A stretch of 64,000 nt of DNA from Phenylobacterium sp. (GCF_030693625.1 NZ_JAUYAF010000065.1:62001-126000), one strand, 5' to 3'. Positions 44,145-53,425 are shown, numbered from the stretch's first letter. The notes: generated from the letters alone by a model not told the origin. A program made the numbers and translations.

Positions 44145-45344
44145 TCACTTTCCCCCGTCCGTCGGGAGGCGCCGCGCGGCCGACAGAGTCTCGACCAGCG
44201 CGAGGCAGTCCGAACGATCAGCGTAGAAATCGTGGCTTGGCGCGGCCTGCAGCCTGGTCCGAAGGGCGGCGTAGGCCTCGGGGGTCAGCTGATCCAGGAA
44301 CGCCTCGATATCGAGGCCGTCCGCCAGGCGGACACCGAACCCACGGGCTTCCAGGAAGCGCCCGGTTTCCACGCCCTTGAGCGCGATGGGTGTGGCGCCG
44401 AAACGGGAGCTCTCATAGACGCGATTGGGCAGCAACCACGCCGAGTTCTGGCCCTCCTCCATGTAATCGATCGCCCAGCAGAAGTCGGCGTCGCCGTAGA
44501 GCCGCGGCAAGTCATCGGCCACATAGGCGCCTCCGAACATCAGGTTGGGCGTCTGGGTGGTCTGAGCTGCAAAATCGGCGAACTCCGAATAGGCGGGCCG
44601 GCCATGGATGCGGACGTCGACGAGATCTGGCCGCCGACGGGCCAGGTCAGTGAGGATGTCGAGGCTCCGGCGGCACCGGATGGCCCCAAGCCAGGCGATA
44701 CGCCAAGGCCGAGCTGCCGACCGCTCCCGCTCCCGCGCCCGTGACAGCGACGGCTCGTCGAGCTCGAGGACCTTGTTCTCCAGCAGCAGCACAGGGGGCG
44801 GTGCGTCCGGGCCGAGGCCCTGCAGCGCCTCGAAATACTCGCGCGTGAAGGCCGGGGAACTCACGACCAGCAGGCTGCAGCGCCTCATCAGGGCGCGTTC
44901 CAGGCCGCGCATGGTCCGGGACGCCAGATTTTGCCCCAACATCACGCGATGGATGTCGAGACACTCATAGACGACCCCGGCGCTGGTAGCGCATAGCCGC
45001 CGGGCCGCGACAGCCACCAGCAACATCTCGAGGCTGCGCGCCAGAACCACCTCGACGCCGGCGAGGATCTCACGCAGACGCCCGGCGCCCAGCGTGGCGC
45101 GCAGCGTGGCGCGCGCGCGATGGCCGAGGCGGCCGTCATAGGTCCGGCCCAGGTCGATGGCCTCGGCGCCGGCGATCATGTCGGGCGGAGCGTCACCACG
45201 GTAGAACCCCAGAACCACCGGCTCGGCGCCGCCGGCGCGCAGCATGCGCACCCGGCGCGCCACCGCCGGGTCGTTGAGATCGTGTACGAAATAGGCGAGC
45301 TTCAAAGGGCGATCCACGGTGGGGGTTGGCGCGATGCGAACCAA
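44145..45344 (-). CDS. Glycosyltransferase (GT4-like, GT-B fold)
   Basis: This 399-residue protein begins with KLAYFVHDLNDPAVARRVRMLRAGG, typical of the first Rossmann domain of GT-B enzymes. It continues with VVYECLDIHRVMLGQN and SLLVVSSPAF. The second domain has RIAWLGAIRCRRSLDILTDL and a donor-binding stretch LPNRVYESSRFGATPIAL, analogous to the E-x7-E region of GT4. The specificity is not predictable. It is 104 bp upstream of the ExoA-like gene on the same strand and divergent from the acyltransferase gene (57 bp apart). Confidence 0.82.
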   Translation of the reverse strand: MVRIAPTPTVDRPLKLAYFVHDLNDPAVARRVRMLRAGGAEPVVLGFYRGDAPPDMIAGAEAIDLGRTYDGRLGHRARATLRATLGAGRLREILAGVEVVLARSLEMLLVAVAARRLCATSAGVVYECLDIHRVMLGQNLASRTMRGLERALMRRCSLLVVSSPAFTREYFEALQGLGPDAPPPVLLLENKVLELDEPSLSRARERERSAARPWRIAWLGAIRCRRSLDILTDLARRRPDLVDVRIHGRPAYSEFADFAAQTTQTPNLMFGGAYVADDLPRLYGDADFCWAIDYMEEGQNSAWLLPNRVYESSRFGATPIALKGVETGRFLEARGFGVRLADGLDIEAFLDQLTPEAYAALRTRLQAAPSHDFYADRSDCLALVETLSAARRLPTDGGK

Positions 45345-45401
45345 ACGCGCGACAGGCCGTTTGGGCCCAGGCGCGACAAGCCGGCGCGGATCGGACTCCC
45401 A

Positions 45402-46466
45402 ATGACCTCAGCTTCACCGGCCGACGCGGCGATCCGGCCGTCAGCGCCGAACCTGGTCCGCTCGATCCAATACCTGCGTGGCGTCGCCGCCTTGGCGGTC
45501 GTGGTGTTCCACGCGGCCGACCGCGCCGGAGGGTCATTCGGAGTGGGCGCCGCGGGCGTCGACGTCTTCTTCGTGATCTCCGGGTTCATCATGTGGGTCG
45601 TGACCTCCGGCCGACCGCCCCACCCCGGCGTGTTCCTGCTACGCCGGATCGAGCGCATCGTTCCGCTCTACTGGCTCGTCACACTGGCCACAGCGGCGCT
45701 GGCCATCGCGGCGCCCATGGCCTTTCCGGCGATGCGTCCCACCCTCGCGCACGTCGGCCAGTCGTTGTTGTTCATCCCGCACGTCGCGCCGGACGGGCTC
45801 ATCGCCCCGCTCATCGTGCCCGGCTGGACCCTGAGCTACGAGTTCTTCTTCTATCTGATATTCGCCGCCTTGCTCTTCGCGCCGCTGCGGTTGCGAGCGT
45901 GGCTGGTGAGCGGCTGCCTTCTGGCCCTGGTCCTCGCGCGCCCGCTTGGCGACCCCAGCAACGCCTTGTGGGCGACCTTCACCGATCCCATCCTCCTGGA
46001 GTTCGCCGCCGGCGTCTGGCTGGGTTGGGCCTGGTCCAACGACCGTCTTCCGGGGCCTGCCGTGGCGGGACTGCTGATCGCCGGCGGGCTCGGAGCCCTG
46101 GCCTGGACAGCCGTCTCCGGGGTGGATGTCGCGCCTGCCCGGTTGCTGCTGTGGGGGGCGCCCGCCGCCTTGCTGGTGACCGGCTGCGTCGCCATCGAGC
46201 GTCATCTCGGCGTTCCGGCCTGGCCCGCGATGCAACGCCTGGGGGACGCCTCCTACTCGATCTACCTTGTTCACGGCCTGGCGATCTCGGCCGTCGTCCG
46301 GCTGTTGCGGCCCCTCGCGGACCTGCCTCCGCCCGTGACGTTCGGGGCGTCCCTGGTGGTGGGCGTCGCCAGCGGCCTGGTGGTCTACGCGGTGGTCGAA
46401 CGGCCGCTGTCGGCCTGGTTCAGCCGCAGCACGCCCCGCGTGGCTCCCATCGCGCCGCGGCCCTGA
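45402..46466 (+). CDS. Acyltransferase-3 family membrane protein (ExoZ-like)
   Basis: This 354-residue protein has about ten hydrophobic helices. IQYLRGVAALAVVVFHA near the N-terminus carries the catalytic-type His, followed by GVDVFFVISGFIMW, RRIERIVPLYWLVT and WTLSYEFFFYLIFA, the signature of the acyltransferase-3/OafA/ExoZ family. Such enzymes add acetyl or succinyl groups to surface polysaccharides. The esterase-like domain of the giant GH16 protein could remove such groups outside the cell (inference). The frame opens at 45120, antisense to the preceding gene; ATG 45402 gives the conserved start. Confidence 0.9.
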   Translation: MTSASPADAAIRPSAPNLVRSIQYLRGVAALAVVVFHAADRAGGSFGVGAAGVDVFFVISGFIMWVVTSGRPPHPGVFLLRRIERIVPLYWLVTLATAALAIAAPMAFPAMRPTLAHVGQSLLFIPHVAPDGLIAPLIVPGWTLSYEFFFYLIFAALLFAPLRLRAWLVSGCLLALVLARPLGDPSNALWATFTDPILLEFAAGVWLGWAWSNDRLPGPAVAGLLIAGGLGALAWTAVSGVDVAPARLLLWGAPAALLVTGCVAIERHLGVPAWPAMQRLGDASYSIYLVHGLAISAVVRLLRPLADLPPPVTFGASLVVGVASGLVVYAVVERPLSAWFSRSTPRVAPIAPRP

Positions 46467-46593
46467 CGCCAATCGCGCGGTTGCAGAGAGGAAGATTTAC
46501 AAGCCCGGCGCATTTCAGATGTGGTAGATTTCTCGGACAGGCCTGGAAGGCGCGTGCTGGCTCGACCGCATGCCCGCAAGCTGTGGAGGACCT

Positions 46594-46833
46594 ATGAGAC
46601 CGGTAGGCGAGAAATCGCTGCAGCGGACGATGGATGCGGTCTCCGCAGACACCGTGCCGACCGGCGCTCAGGCGCCGCTTGTTGCGCCCTATCCAACCGT
46701 CGAGCGGACGACCATGAAGTCCGGCGACAACACCGGCCTAGCGCCGCGTAAGCTCTTCATTCTGGTCGCCGCCTCGCTCGCCTGGGTGCTGCTCGCCTCG
46801 CTCGTCTGGGCGACGGTCACTTTCATCATCTGA
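46594..46833 (+). CDS. Small single-pass membrane protein of unknown function
   Basis: This 79-residue protein has a polar N-terminal half and one C-terminal hydrophobic helix (about 57-79, KLFILVAASLAWVLLASLVW), ending close to the membrane. A GGAGG ribosome site lies just before the ATG. It follows the acyltransferase by 127 bp on the same strand. No family recognised; a tail-anchored accessory to polysaccharide export is possible but unsupported. Confidence 0.65.
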   Translation: MRPVGEKSLQRTMDAVSADTVPTGAQAPLVAPYPTVERTTMKSGDNTGLAPRKLFILVAASLAWVLLASLVWATVTFII

Positions 46834-46989
46834 TTGTTCGCCTGATCTCTTGCTGCGCCGAGGCCTCGCGCTGAGGTCCGGGACTCATCGACCGGACCCC
46901 GCGCTTGCCGCCCTGACGGCGTCGACGGGATCAATCTTCGCCGCTCCTCGTTATCTCCACATGCCGGCCGCCCAGACGGGTCGCAGCCC

Positions 46990-47844
46990 ATGGAGAGCCC
47001 GAGTTCAATGGTATACGAAACGGTTGGGCGGCCGGGACCCGGCGCGTCGGCCAGCCCATCGGGCCAAGTTGCAGGGCCCCCACATGATCCATGGGCCTTT
47101 GGTCAGGTCGCCAGCGACATGGAGTCCATCTTCGGCGCTCAGGTCTTGCACCCGCCCGTAGACCAGACCGCCGCGCAAGCCCCTGAAGCCCTGCCCGACA
47201 CAACAAGATCGAGGCCTCGCGTTCGGACAATCCTCGGCGCCCTCGTGGTGGCCATCGCCGCCGGCGCCCTGTTCGCCTTCATGCTTGATGGACCCTCTCC
47301 CGGCTCCCCACCCCAGAGGGCGGCGCCCGGCCCAGGGACTCCGCCGGCGCCGCGGGTCATCGTGAGCGCGCCGGCGCCGACAGCCGCGGACATGGTCACT
47401 GGACAGGCCCCGGCTATCGACGACTCCCCAGCTGCGCCCGTCCAGGCCGCGGCTGTATCGGCAACGCCGGTCCCCCGGGAAACGCAACAGCAGCCCGCCC
47501 GGGTCGCCTTGCGCCCCGCCCTGGTCAGCCGCGCGCGCGATCCCGTGAAACGCGCCGCGCCGGCGACGGACTGCGCGGGCGGGTCAGACTATGAGCAGGC
47601 CCACTGCGGTCATGAGGCGATGATGACCGCCGATCAGCATCTGCGGCGCGCCTATGCCCAAGCCCGCCGCGCCGGCGTCCCAAGCGAGGTGCTGGCGAAC
47701 TATAATTACCGTTGGGCTGATCTCCTGCAGAGCGCCGAAGCCCCGCCACTAGCGGTGGCGGCGGGCTACCGGGACCTGGCCGCCGAACTCGACCGGCATG
47801 CTGCGGTCGAGCGTGATCGCGCCGAAGATCTCCCCGAATTCTAG
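46990..47844 (+). CDS. Membrane-anchored protein with LprI/DUF1311-like C-terminal domain
   Basis: This 284-residue protein has a polar N-terminal region, one transmembrane helix (about 80-99, ILGALVVAIAAGALFAFML), and a long Pro/Ala-rich stretch (100-190). The compact C-terminal part has DCAGGSDYEQAHCGHEAMMTADQHLRRAYAQ: two cysteines followed by an Asp-x-x-Leu-x3-Tyr pattern, as in LprI/DUF1311 periplasmic domains. That similarity is by eye. It lies 10 bp before the phosphatase gene, so they probably form an operon. The start is uncertain; ATG 47008 is an alternative. Confidence 0.6.
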   Translation: MESPSSMVYETVGRPGPGASASPSGQVAGPPHDPWAFGQVASDMESIFGAQVLHPPVDQTAAQAPEALPDTTRSRPRVRTILGALVVAIAAGALFAFMLDGPSPGSPPQRAAPGPGTPPAPRVIVSAPAPTAADMVTGQAPAIDDSPAAPVQAAAVSATPVPRETQQQPARVALRPALVSRARDPVKRAAPATDCAGGSDYEQAHCGHEAMMTADQHLRRAYAQARRAGVPSEVLANYNYRWADLLQSAEAPPLAVAAGYRDLAAELDRHAAVERDRAEDLPEF

Positions 47845-47854
47845 GCGGTTGCGT

Positions 47855-48721
47855 ATGGCCCGTTCCGGCATCGACAAAATCCGCCCCGCCTCGACCGCCG
47901 ACGGGGGCCCAGGGCCGGGCACGGCGGGGGAACTCGTCTTCGCCATTGGCGACATCCACGGACGCTATGATCTGCTGAAAGCCCTGCTTCTCACGATTAC
48001 ACAAGACTATCCGACGCGCGCAGACGGGCGTCGGCCAATGCTGATCTTCTGCGGCGACTACATCGACCGGGGCCCGCAGTCCGCAGCCGTCCTGGAAGCC
48101 CTGATCTGGCTGCAGCGTCATGCTCACCTGCAGGTCAGGCTGCTGAAGGGCAATCACGAGCAGGCTTTGCTGACCTTCCTTGACGACCCCGATGCGGGCC
48201 GCGGCTGGCTTGAGTTCGGCGGCCTGGCGACCCTGGCGGCGTACGGGGTTGAGGCGCCGCGTCCAGATGCGGGGATCGTGGACCTGTTCCGCGCCCGCGA
48301 CGATCTTCTGGCGCGTCTGCCAGCTTCGCACCTCAGGCTGCTCGACAGCCTTGAACTGATGGTCGTGGTGGGCGACTACGCGTTCGTCCACGCCGGAATT
48401 CGGCCAAGCAAGCCCCTTGCCGCTCAGGAGACCCGTGATCTGTTGGGGATCCGGGAGGCGTTCACCGACGCGCCCGGGCCGTACGAAAAGATCATCGTGC
48501 ATGGGCACAGTTGGCGCGGCGACACGGCCGAGGTCCTGGGTCATCGCGTCGGGCTGGATACCGGCGCCTACGCGACGGGGGTTTTGAGCGCTGTTCGCCT
48601 GGATGGCCCCGAGGTTGTGATCCTTACGGCGCGCGATCCGCAGGCCGGCCCCTGGAACCCCTGGGCGATACCCCCCAGCGACCAGGCGACCCGACAAGGA
48701 CCGCCCCCCGGGTCCAAGTGA
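47855..48721 (+). CDS. PPP-family serine/threonine phosphatase-like metallophosphoesterase
   Basis: This 288-residue protein has all the PPP metal and phosphate motifs: FAIGDIHGRYD, FCGDYIDRGPQS, LKGNHE, FVHAGIRP and IVHGHS. They mark a calcineurin-like phosphoesterase of the bacterial PrpA/lambda phosphatase group, with a two-metal centre. There is no signal peptide, so it is cytoplasmic. It closes the polysaccharide island; targets may include phospho-proteins or phosphate-containing intermediates of the pathway (inference). ATG 47855 follows the upstream gene by 10 bp; the frame itself opens inside that gene. Confidence 0.85.
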   Translation: MARSGIDKIRPASTADGGPGPGTAGELVFAIGDIHGRYDLLKALLLTITQDYPTRADGRRPMLIFCGDYIDRGPQSAAVLEALIWLQRHAHLQVRLLKGNHEQALLTFLDDPDAGRGWLEFGGLATLAAYGVEAPRPDAGIVDLFRARDDLLARLPASHLRLLDSLELMVVVGDYAFVHAGIRPSKPLAAQETRDLLGIREAFTDAPGPYEKIIVHGHSWRGDTAEVLGHRVGLDTGAYATGVLSAVRLDGPEVVILTARDPQAGPWNPWAIPPSDQATRQGPPPGSK

Positions 48722-48889
48722 CCTGCGATCTGGATCGCTGACAGCAGCCGTCGCGGGCGCGACAACGCGCCACGCCCGTGAGCGCCAAGCCTGGGACCGC
48801 GATTTCCGAAACATTAACCGTAGCGGTTCAGACCTGGGGCTGGCGTCGTGCGCAACGGCGCCGCTAGGCCATCCAGCGGGGAAGTTCTG

Positions 48890-49354
48890 ATGCAAGCGAC
48901 CGGGGGTTTGCCGCACGTCGGCGCCGAGCTTATCTCCATCATGGCCGGCGGGCAGCAGTTCGCCATCGACATAATGTCGGTGCGCGAGATCCGCGGCTGG
49001 ACCGCCTCGACCCCCCTGCCCCACGCGCCATCCCACGTGCTGGGCATGATCAACCTGCGCGGCTCCATCCTGCCAGTTGTGGACCTGGCCTCGCGCCTGG
49101 GCCTGGGCATGGCGACGCCGAACCAGTCCTCCGTCGTGGTGGTCACCCAGATCCATGACCGCGAGGTTGGCCTGCTGGTGGATGCGGTCTGCGACATCCT
49201 CACGGTCACCGAGAACATGCTGCACGAGCCGCCGGACGTGGGCGCCGACCAGGTGCGGGAGTTCGTCGACGCGGTGATGTCCACCGACGAGGGCATCGTC
49301 AGCCTGCTGTCCCTGGACAACGTCCTGCCCAAGAGCCTGGCCCTGGCGGCCTAA
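48890..49354 (+). CDS. CheW-like chemotaxis coupling protein
   Basis: This 154-residue protein is a single CheW domain: FAIDIMSVREIRG, the LGMINLRGSILPVVDLASRLGL core, VGLLVDAVCDIL, and IVSLLSLDNVLP. CheW links chemoreceptors to the CheA kinase. No other chemotaxis gene is nearby, so it is an orphan copy. GTG 48848 would add 14 residues; ATG 48890 has GGGGAAG at good spacing and is preferred. Confidence 0.9.
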   Translation: MQATGGLPHVGAELISIMAGGQQFAIDIMSVREIRGWTASTPLPHAPSHVLGMINLRGSILPVVDLASRLGLGMATPNQSSVVVVTQIHDREVGLLVDAVCDILTVTENMLHEPPDVGADQVREFVDAVMSTDEGIVSLLSLDNVLPKSLALAA

Positions 49355-49415
49355 GGAAATTCTCCCGCCCGGATTGCAGGGACTTCATTTGAACCAAACC
49401 CGTGGCCATATAGCC

Positions 49416-49465
49416 TGAGCCTGTCCGTTTCAGATGGCTTCATCTGAAACGGATGAACAGGCTCA
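49416..49465. terminator. Long hairpin after the CheW-like gene
   Basis: A perfect 12-bp inner stem (49425-49436 with 49441-49452, loop GCTT) is extended by a 9-bp outer stem (49416-49424 with 49457-49465) past a 4-nt bulge. ATTTCTTA follows, so it is a plausible terminator for the CheW-like gene. Confidence 0.6.
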
Positions 49466-49474
49466 TTTCTTACG

Positions 49475-49530
49475 TCTAAAGCGTGACGGTCGCTTGAACC
49501 GGTATCCACTTCCGGCTGTCACGCTTTAGA
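49475..49530. repeat. Palindromic intergenic repeat, copy A (before sppA)
   Basis: Arms TCTAAAGCGTGAC (49475-49487) and GTCACGCTTTAGA (49518-49530) flank a 30-nt middle that contains CCGGTATCCACTTCCGG. The 44-bp core (49481-49524) matches the core at 58268-58311 at 40 of 44 positions, in the same orientation. It ends 24 bp before the sppA ATG. Confidence 0.75.
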
Positions 49531-49554
49531 GCGACTTTCTCGCGCGGGATTCCC

Positions 49555-51330
49555 ATGAAGCAGTTTCTGATCACCGCGGCCGGCGTTTTCGCGGGCCTGG
49601 TGCTGTTCCTCGTGGGCGTGCCCTTCCTACTGATCGCCATGGCCGCCAGCGCCGCGCGGCCTGACGTGACGCCGGCGCGCGCGGTCCTGGCCCTCGACCT
49701 GCGCCAGTCGCTCTCGGACCAGGACCCCTCCAATCCCCTGGCCGCCTTCGGCCGCAGGTCGATGTCGGTGATGTCGGTGATCGAGACCCTTCGCCGGGCC
49801 GAGACCGACGGCAAGGTCAAGGCGGTGCTGGTGCGCCTGCCCGAGGGCGGCATGGAGCCGGCCCAGGCCGATGAACTGCGCCTGGCCTTCAAGCACTTCC
49901 AGGCGGCGGGCAAGCCGATCCTGGCCCACAGCCAAGGGCTCTATCCCTCTGGCGTGGTGACGGCCACCTACATGCTCGGCGCCTCGACCGGAAACCTCTG
50001 GATGCAGCCGGGGGCCTCGTTCCAGGTCACCGGCCTGGCCAGCGAGGAGGTCTTCTTCAAGCGCCTGTTCGACAAGTATGGCGTCAAGGCCGACTACGAA
50101 CAGCGCTACGAGTACAAGAACGCGGTCAATCCGTTCCTGCACGACGACTACACGGCCGCCCACAAGGAAGGGACCCTGTCCTGGATGGGGTCGGTCTACC
50201 GCACCGGCCTGACCACGGCGGCCCTGGACCGCAAGAAGAACCCCGCCGCCCTGCAGGCTTCCATCGAGGCCGGGCCTTATCTCGCCGAGGACGCCGCCAG
50301 GCTGGGGCTGATCGACAAGGTCGGCCAGGTGAAGGAGGCGCAGACGGCGATCCTGGCCAAGGCCGGCGACGGCGCAAAGCTAGTGGATTTCGACGACTAC
50401 ATGCGCGCCAACCACGACCGCAGCACCGGCTCGGGCCCCGCCATCGCGGTGATCGAGGGCGAGGGTGCGATCGTCACCGGCAAGGACGGCGCCCGCAACC
50501 CGTTCACCGGCGGCTCGACCATCTTTTCCGACGATCTCTCCAAGGCGATCTACGACGCCGTGGAAGACAAGAACGTCAAGGCTATCGTCCTGCGCGTCTC
50601 CTCGCCCGGCGGCTCGGACACGGCGTCAGAGCAGATCCTGGCGGCGGTGCGCGCGGCCAAGGCGGCCAAGAAGCCGGTGGTGGTCTCGATGGGGACCTAC
50701 GCGGCCTCCGGCGGCTACTGGATCTCATCCGAGGCCTCGGCCATCGTGGCCCAGCCCACGACCCTCACCGGCTCCATCGGCGTCTACGGCGGCAAGTTCG
50801 CCCTGGGTCCCGCGTTGGCCAAGTACGGTGTCGACGTGCGCGAAACCACGGTGGGCAGCCCCTATGCCGGCGCCTTCGGCGTGGGCCAGGAGTTCTCGGC
50901 CAGCGACCAGGCCGCCTTCGCCGGATGGATGGACCGGATCTACGCCAACTTCATCGCCCGCGTGTCGGAGGGCAGGCGTCTGCCGGAAGCCCGGGTGCGC
51001 GAAATCGCCAAGGGCCGGGTCTGGACCGGGGCCCAGGCGCGTCAGCTGGGCCTCGTCGACGAGATCGGCGGCTTCTATCAGGCCGTGGACAAGGCCAAGG
51101 CCCTGGCCGACCTCAAAGGCGAGGTGAGGCTGAAGCGGATGACCCGGCAGAGTTCACCCTTCGAGGCCCTGGAGAGCGCGCTCGGCGTGTCGGCGACCTC
51201 GCTGCAGACCCTGGCGGCGGCGGCCTGGATCCTCGGCGACCCGCGCGCTCAGAGCACCCTGGATGGACTGGTGGACGAGCGCCTGCGGAGCGGCGGCAAG
51301 GCCGCCGTCCTGGCCCCCCAGCCATTCTAG
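49555..51330 (+). CDS. sppA: Signal peptide peptidase SppA, 67-kDa type
   Basis: This 591-residue membrane protease degrades cleaved signal peptides. It has an N-terminal transmembrane helix (about 5-28) and two tandem S49 domains. The catalytic Lys188 lies in YEYKNAVNPF of the first domain and the nucleophile Ser385 in TYAASGGYW of the second, equivalent to Lys209 and Ser409 of E. coli SppA. TLTGSIGVYGGKFAL follows the serine. It converges on the protease-like gene downstream with no gap between stops. A palindromic repeat lies just before the start. Confidence 0.94.
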   Translation: MKQFLITAAGVFAGLVLFLVGVPFLLIAMAASAARPDVTPARAVLALDLRQSLSDQDPSNPLAAFGRRSMSVMSVIETLRRAETDGKVKAVLVRLPEGGMEPAQADELRLAFKHFQAAGKPILAHSQGLYPSGVVTATYMLGASTGNLWMQPGASFQVTGLASEEVFFKRLFDKYGVKADYEQRYEYKNAVNPFLHDDYTAAHKEGTLSWMGSVYRTGLTTAALDRKKNPAALQASIEAGPYLAEDAARLGLIDKVGQVKEAQTAILAKAGDGAKLVDFDDYMRANHDRSTGSGPAIAVIEGEGAIVTGKDGARNPFTGGSTIFSDDLSKAIYDAVEDKNVKAIVLRVSSPGGSDTASEQILAAVRAAKAAKKPVVVSMGTYAASGGYWISSEASAIVAQPTTLTGSIGVYGGKFALGPALAKYGVDVRETTVGSPYAGAFGVGQEFSASDQAAFAGWMDRIYANFIARVSEGRRLPEARVREIAKGRVWTGAQARQLGLVDEIGGFYQAVDKAKALADLKGEVRLKRMTRQSSPFEALESALGVSATSLQTLAAAAWILGDPRAQSTLDGLVDERLRSGGKAAVLAPQPF

Positions 51331-52416
51331 TCAGGTCGGCGGCGCCGAACCGGGGAGGCCCACGACGGAAGGGGCCGCCTTGGCGCCTGTCTCGAACACC
51401 ACCTCCCGGCGGCCGAAGTCGAGCTCGATGGTCTTGAAGTGACGCATGACGTCCATGCCGATCAGGATGGCGGGCCGGTCCACCAGATCCCAGATCTTGA
51501 AGGTGTGGAGGTCGGCGAAGACGCAGGAGAGGTTTCCGATCCGCAAGCCTCCCAGGCGCAGGCCCGGCAGCCGCGCCAGGTCGCCTGAGACCGTCTGCCC
51601 CGTGGCGCTGACCAGTTGCACCCGCGTCGTTCGCAGGGCGAGGCCCGGCTCCTGGAGAAAGGCGGCGTTCCGCAGGGCCAGGTTGCCCACGGTCGACTGG
51701 GCTCCGGAGTCCAGGAAGGCGGTGATGGCCAGGCCGACGCCCACCTCGGCGTCTATGATCGTCAACTGGCCGAAGCGGTAGCGCGCGGCGACCACGACGA
51801 TGTTGGGGTTGAACACAGGGGTTCCCAGTCGGCCCGTGCCGCCGGTCGTTGTCGTCTGGCGGAAGCTGGAATTCGAGGGGGCGATGTTGAAGCGGTTGCG
51901 CTCGAAGTCGAGCTGGACGTCGCGCCGGGTCAGGACATCGACCCCCAGCAAGCCGTCGGCGCCAAGGTTGCGGCGCGCCAACAGGGGCATGCGGATGCGC
52001 TTGGAGACGACGCTCCCGATGGCCAGTTGGCGAACATAGACGGTCTCGGCGGGTTCGACCCCGGCGATGCCATGGATGGCGGCGGCGCCGCCGCTGGGCA
52101 GACCCAGGCCCTGGGCGGTCTCGATGGACAGCACCGAGTGGTTGGCGCCGGTGTCGACGACGAAGGTGAAGGGGCCCTTGCCCTCGATCATCACCGGGAC
52201 GGTCATCCGCTGGACGGGGTCGAAACCGGCCTGAAGGACCGCATCAGCGGCGGAGGATGGCGCCGTATCGGCGGGCGCTGGCGGCAGGGGCGTGTCGGCA
52301 AGGTTGACCTGGATCATGCGGCGATCGCCGGGCAGGGCCGTGGCGCAGGCGGCCAGCGGTCCGGCCGCCGCCAGGCCCCCGATCAGGCCCCGCCGCGTCT
52401 GGTCGAAACCACTCAT
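51331..52416 (-). CDS. Retropepsin-like aspartic protease, putative Tat lipoprotein
   Basis: This protein of about 361 residues has TRRGLIGGLAAAGPLAAC at the N-terminus: a twin-arginine-type signal ending in a lipobox (LAAC), so it is probably a periplasmic lipoprotein. Two aspartyl-protease half domains follow, each with its catalytic triplet: FVVDTGANHSVLS and AFLDSGAQSTVGN. Each is followed by a hydrophobic-hydrophobic-Gly motif (GLLGVDVL and ILIGMDVM). This two-domain form resembles the aspartyl protease family with PDZ-less retropepsin domains. The substrate is unknown. The frame opens at 52551, antisense to the next gene's leader. Confidence 0.82.
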   Translation of the reverse strand: MSGFDQTRRGLIGGLAAAGPLAACATALPGDRRMIQVNLADTPLPPAPADTAPSSAADAVLQAGFDPVQRMTVPVMIEGKGPFTFVVDTGANHSVLSIETAQGLGLPSGGAAAIHGIAGVEPAETVYVRQLAIGSVVSKRIRMPLLARRNLGADGLLGVDVLTRRDVQLDFERNRFNIAPSNSSFRQTTTTGGTGRLGTPVFNPNIVVVAARYRFGQLTIIDAEVGVGLAITAFLDSGAQSTVGNLALRNAAFLQEPGLALRTTRVQLVSATGQTVSGDLARLPGLRLGGLRIGNLSCVFADLHTFKIWDLVDRPAILIGMDVMRHFKTIELDFGRREVVFETGAKAAPSVVGLPGSAPPT

Positions 52417-52549
52417 CTTGTAGGCGCCGCCCCCCTTGGACCTTCGCCATGAGGCTAGCGGATTTTCCGCACCCTTAGCGCGACTTATTTTCGGTTGCGC
52501 CGGGACTGCCCGGCGCCTAGCGATAACTCTTGTTTCGAGGAGCGCTCCC

Positions 52550-53347
52550 ATGGCTCAACCGGTCGCCGTCATCCGCAGCAAGCCTGACACCCTCGGGCCG
52601 GAGGTGCGGAAGTTCGCCCAGGCGCCGTTGCGCCAGACGGCGTTCCTCAACAGCGTGCCCAAGTGCGGCACCCACCTGCTGCGCAACATCGTGCGCATGT
52701 TCGTACCCACCGAGCAGCATTACGATCGCGAGTTCATCCAGGTGCAGAACCTGCAGCAACACATCGGGGCGCTGAACCCCGCGCGGCCGCAGTTCAGCGT
52801 GGGCCACCTGCTGTTCGCCGACATCTCGCTAATGGCCCTGAAGCACGCCAACCAGGTGATCCTGGTGCGCGACCCTTATGACTATGTGCTGGCGCGCGCG
52901 CGGTTCAGTCTGTCGGACCAGCTGGACCATCCCGAGCTGAACCCCCTGAAGAACGGGGCGGTCAGCGTCGAGCAGATGATGAACCTGATGATCTTCGGGA
53001 TTCCGGGGAAGGGACCGGCCCTGCGGGAGGCCTTCACCTTCCATGCGGTGGCGTGGCTAGGCACGGGCGTGCACCTGGTCCGCTACGAGGACATTGTGGC
53101 CCACCTGAAGGACCTCGAGGCCGCTGCGGCGGAGACCTATTTCCGTGACCTGCTGGCGAAGTTCGGCATCTCCCTCCCCGACGACTGGCGCCACCGCGTT
53201 CGGGTAGGGTCGGCGCGCGAACACAGCGCCACCAGCCGCGAGAAGCTGTCGGTGGGAATGACCCTGCCCGAGGTGCTGCCCGACGACCAGAAGCGTGCGG
53301 TGGACTTCATGGCGCCGGGCCTGCGCGAGTTGCTCGGCTACGGCTGA
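52550..53347 (+). CDS. Sulfotransferase-like protein
   Basis: This 265-residue protein has FLNSVPKCGTHLLRNIVRMF, which matches the 5'-phosphosulfate-binding loop (PKxGT/S) of sulfotransferases. ANQVILVRDPYDYVLARARF matches the 3'-phosphate-binding motif (RDPxD..S-like), although a serine is not at the usual place. VHLVRYEDI fits the conserved RYEDL strand. It would transfer sulfate from PAPS to an unidentified acceptor. A GAGGAG site precedes the ATG. It is divergent from the aspartic-protease gene by 133 bp. Confidence 0.75.
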   Translation: MAQPVAVIRSKPDTLGPEVRKFAQAPLRQTAFLNSVPKCGTHLLRNIVRMFVPTEQHYDREFIQVQNLQQHIGALNPARPQFSVGHLLFADISLMALKHANQVILVRDPYDYVLARARFSLSDQLDHPELNPLKNGAVSVEQMMNLMIFGIPGKGPALREAFTFHAVAWLGTGVHLVRYEDIVAHLKDLEAAAAETYFRDLLAKFGISLPDDWRHRVRVGSAREHSATSREKLSVGMTLPEVLPDDQKRAVDFMAPGLRELLGYG

Positions 53348-53425
53348 CGGGCGCGCAGCCGCCCTTCCCAGGCGATGGGACGCCGCGCCTCTGAGCACGG
53401 CCACGCCGAAACCGAATCCCTGATG

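Noticed and set aside
49077-49277. Short alternative frame inside the CheW-like gene
   Set aside because: It is an out-of-frame shadow of a clear CheW domain.
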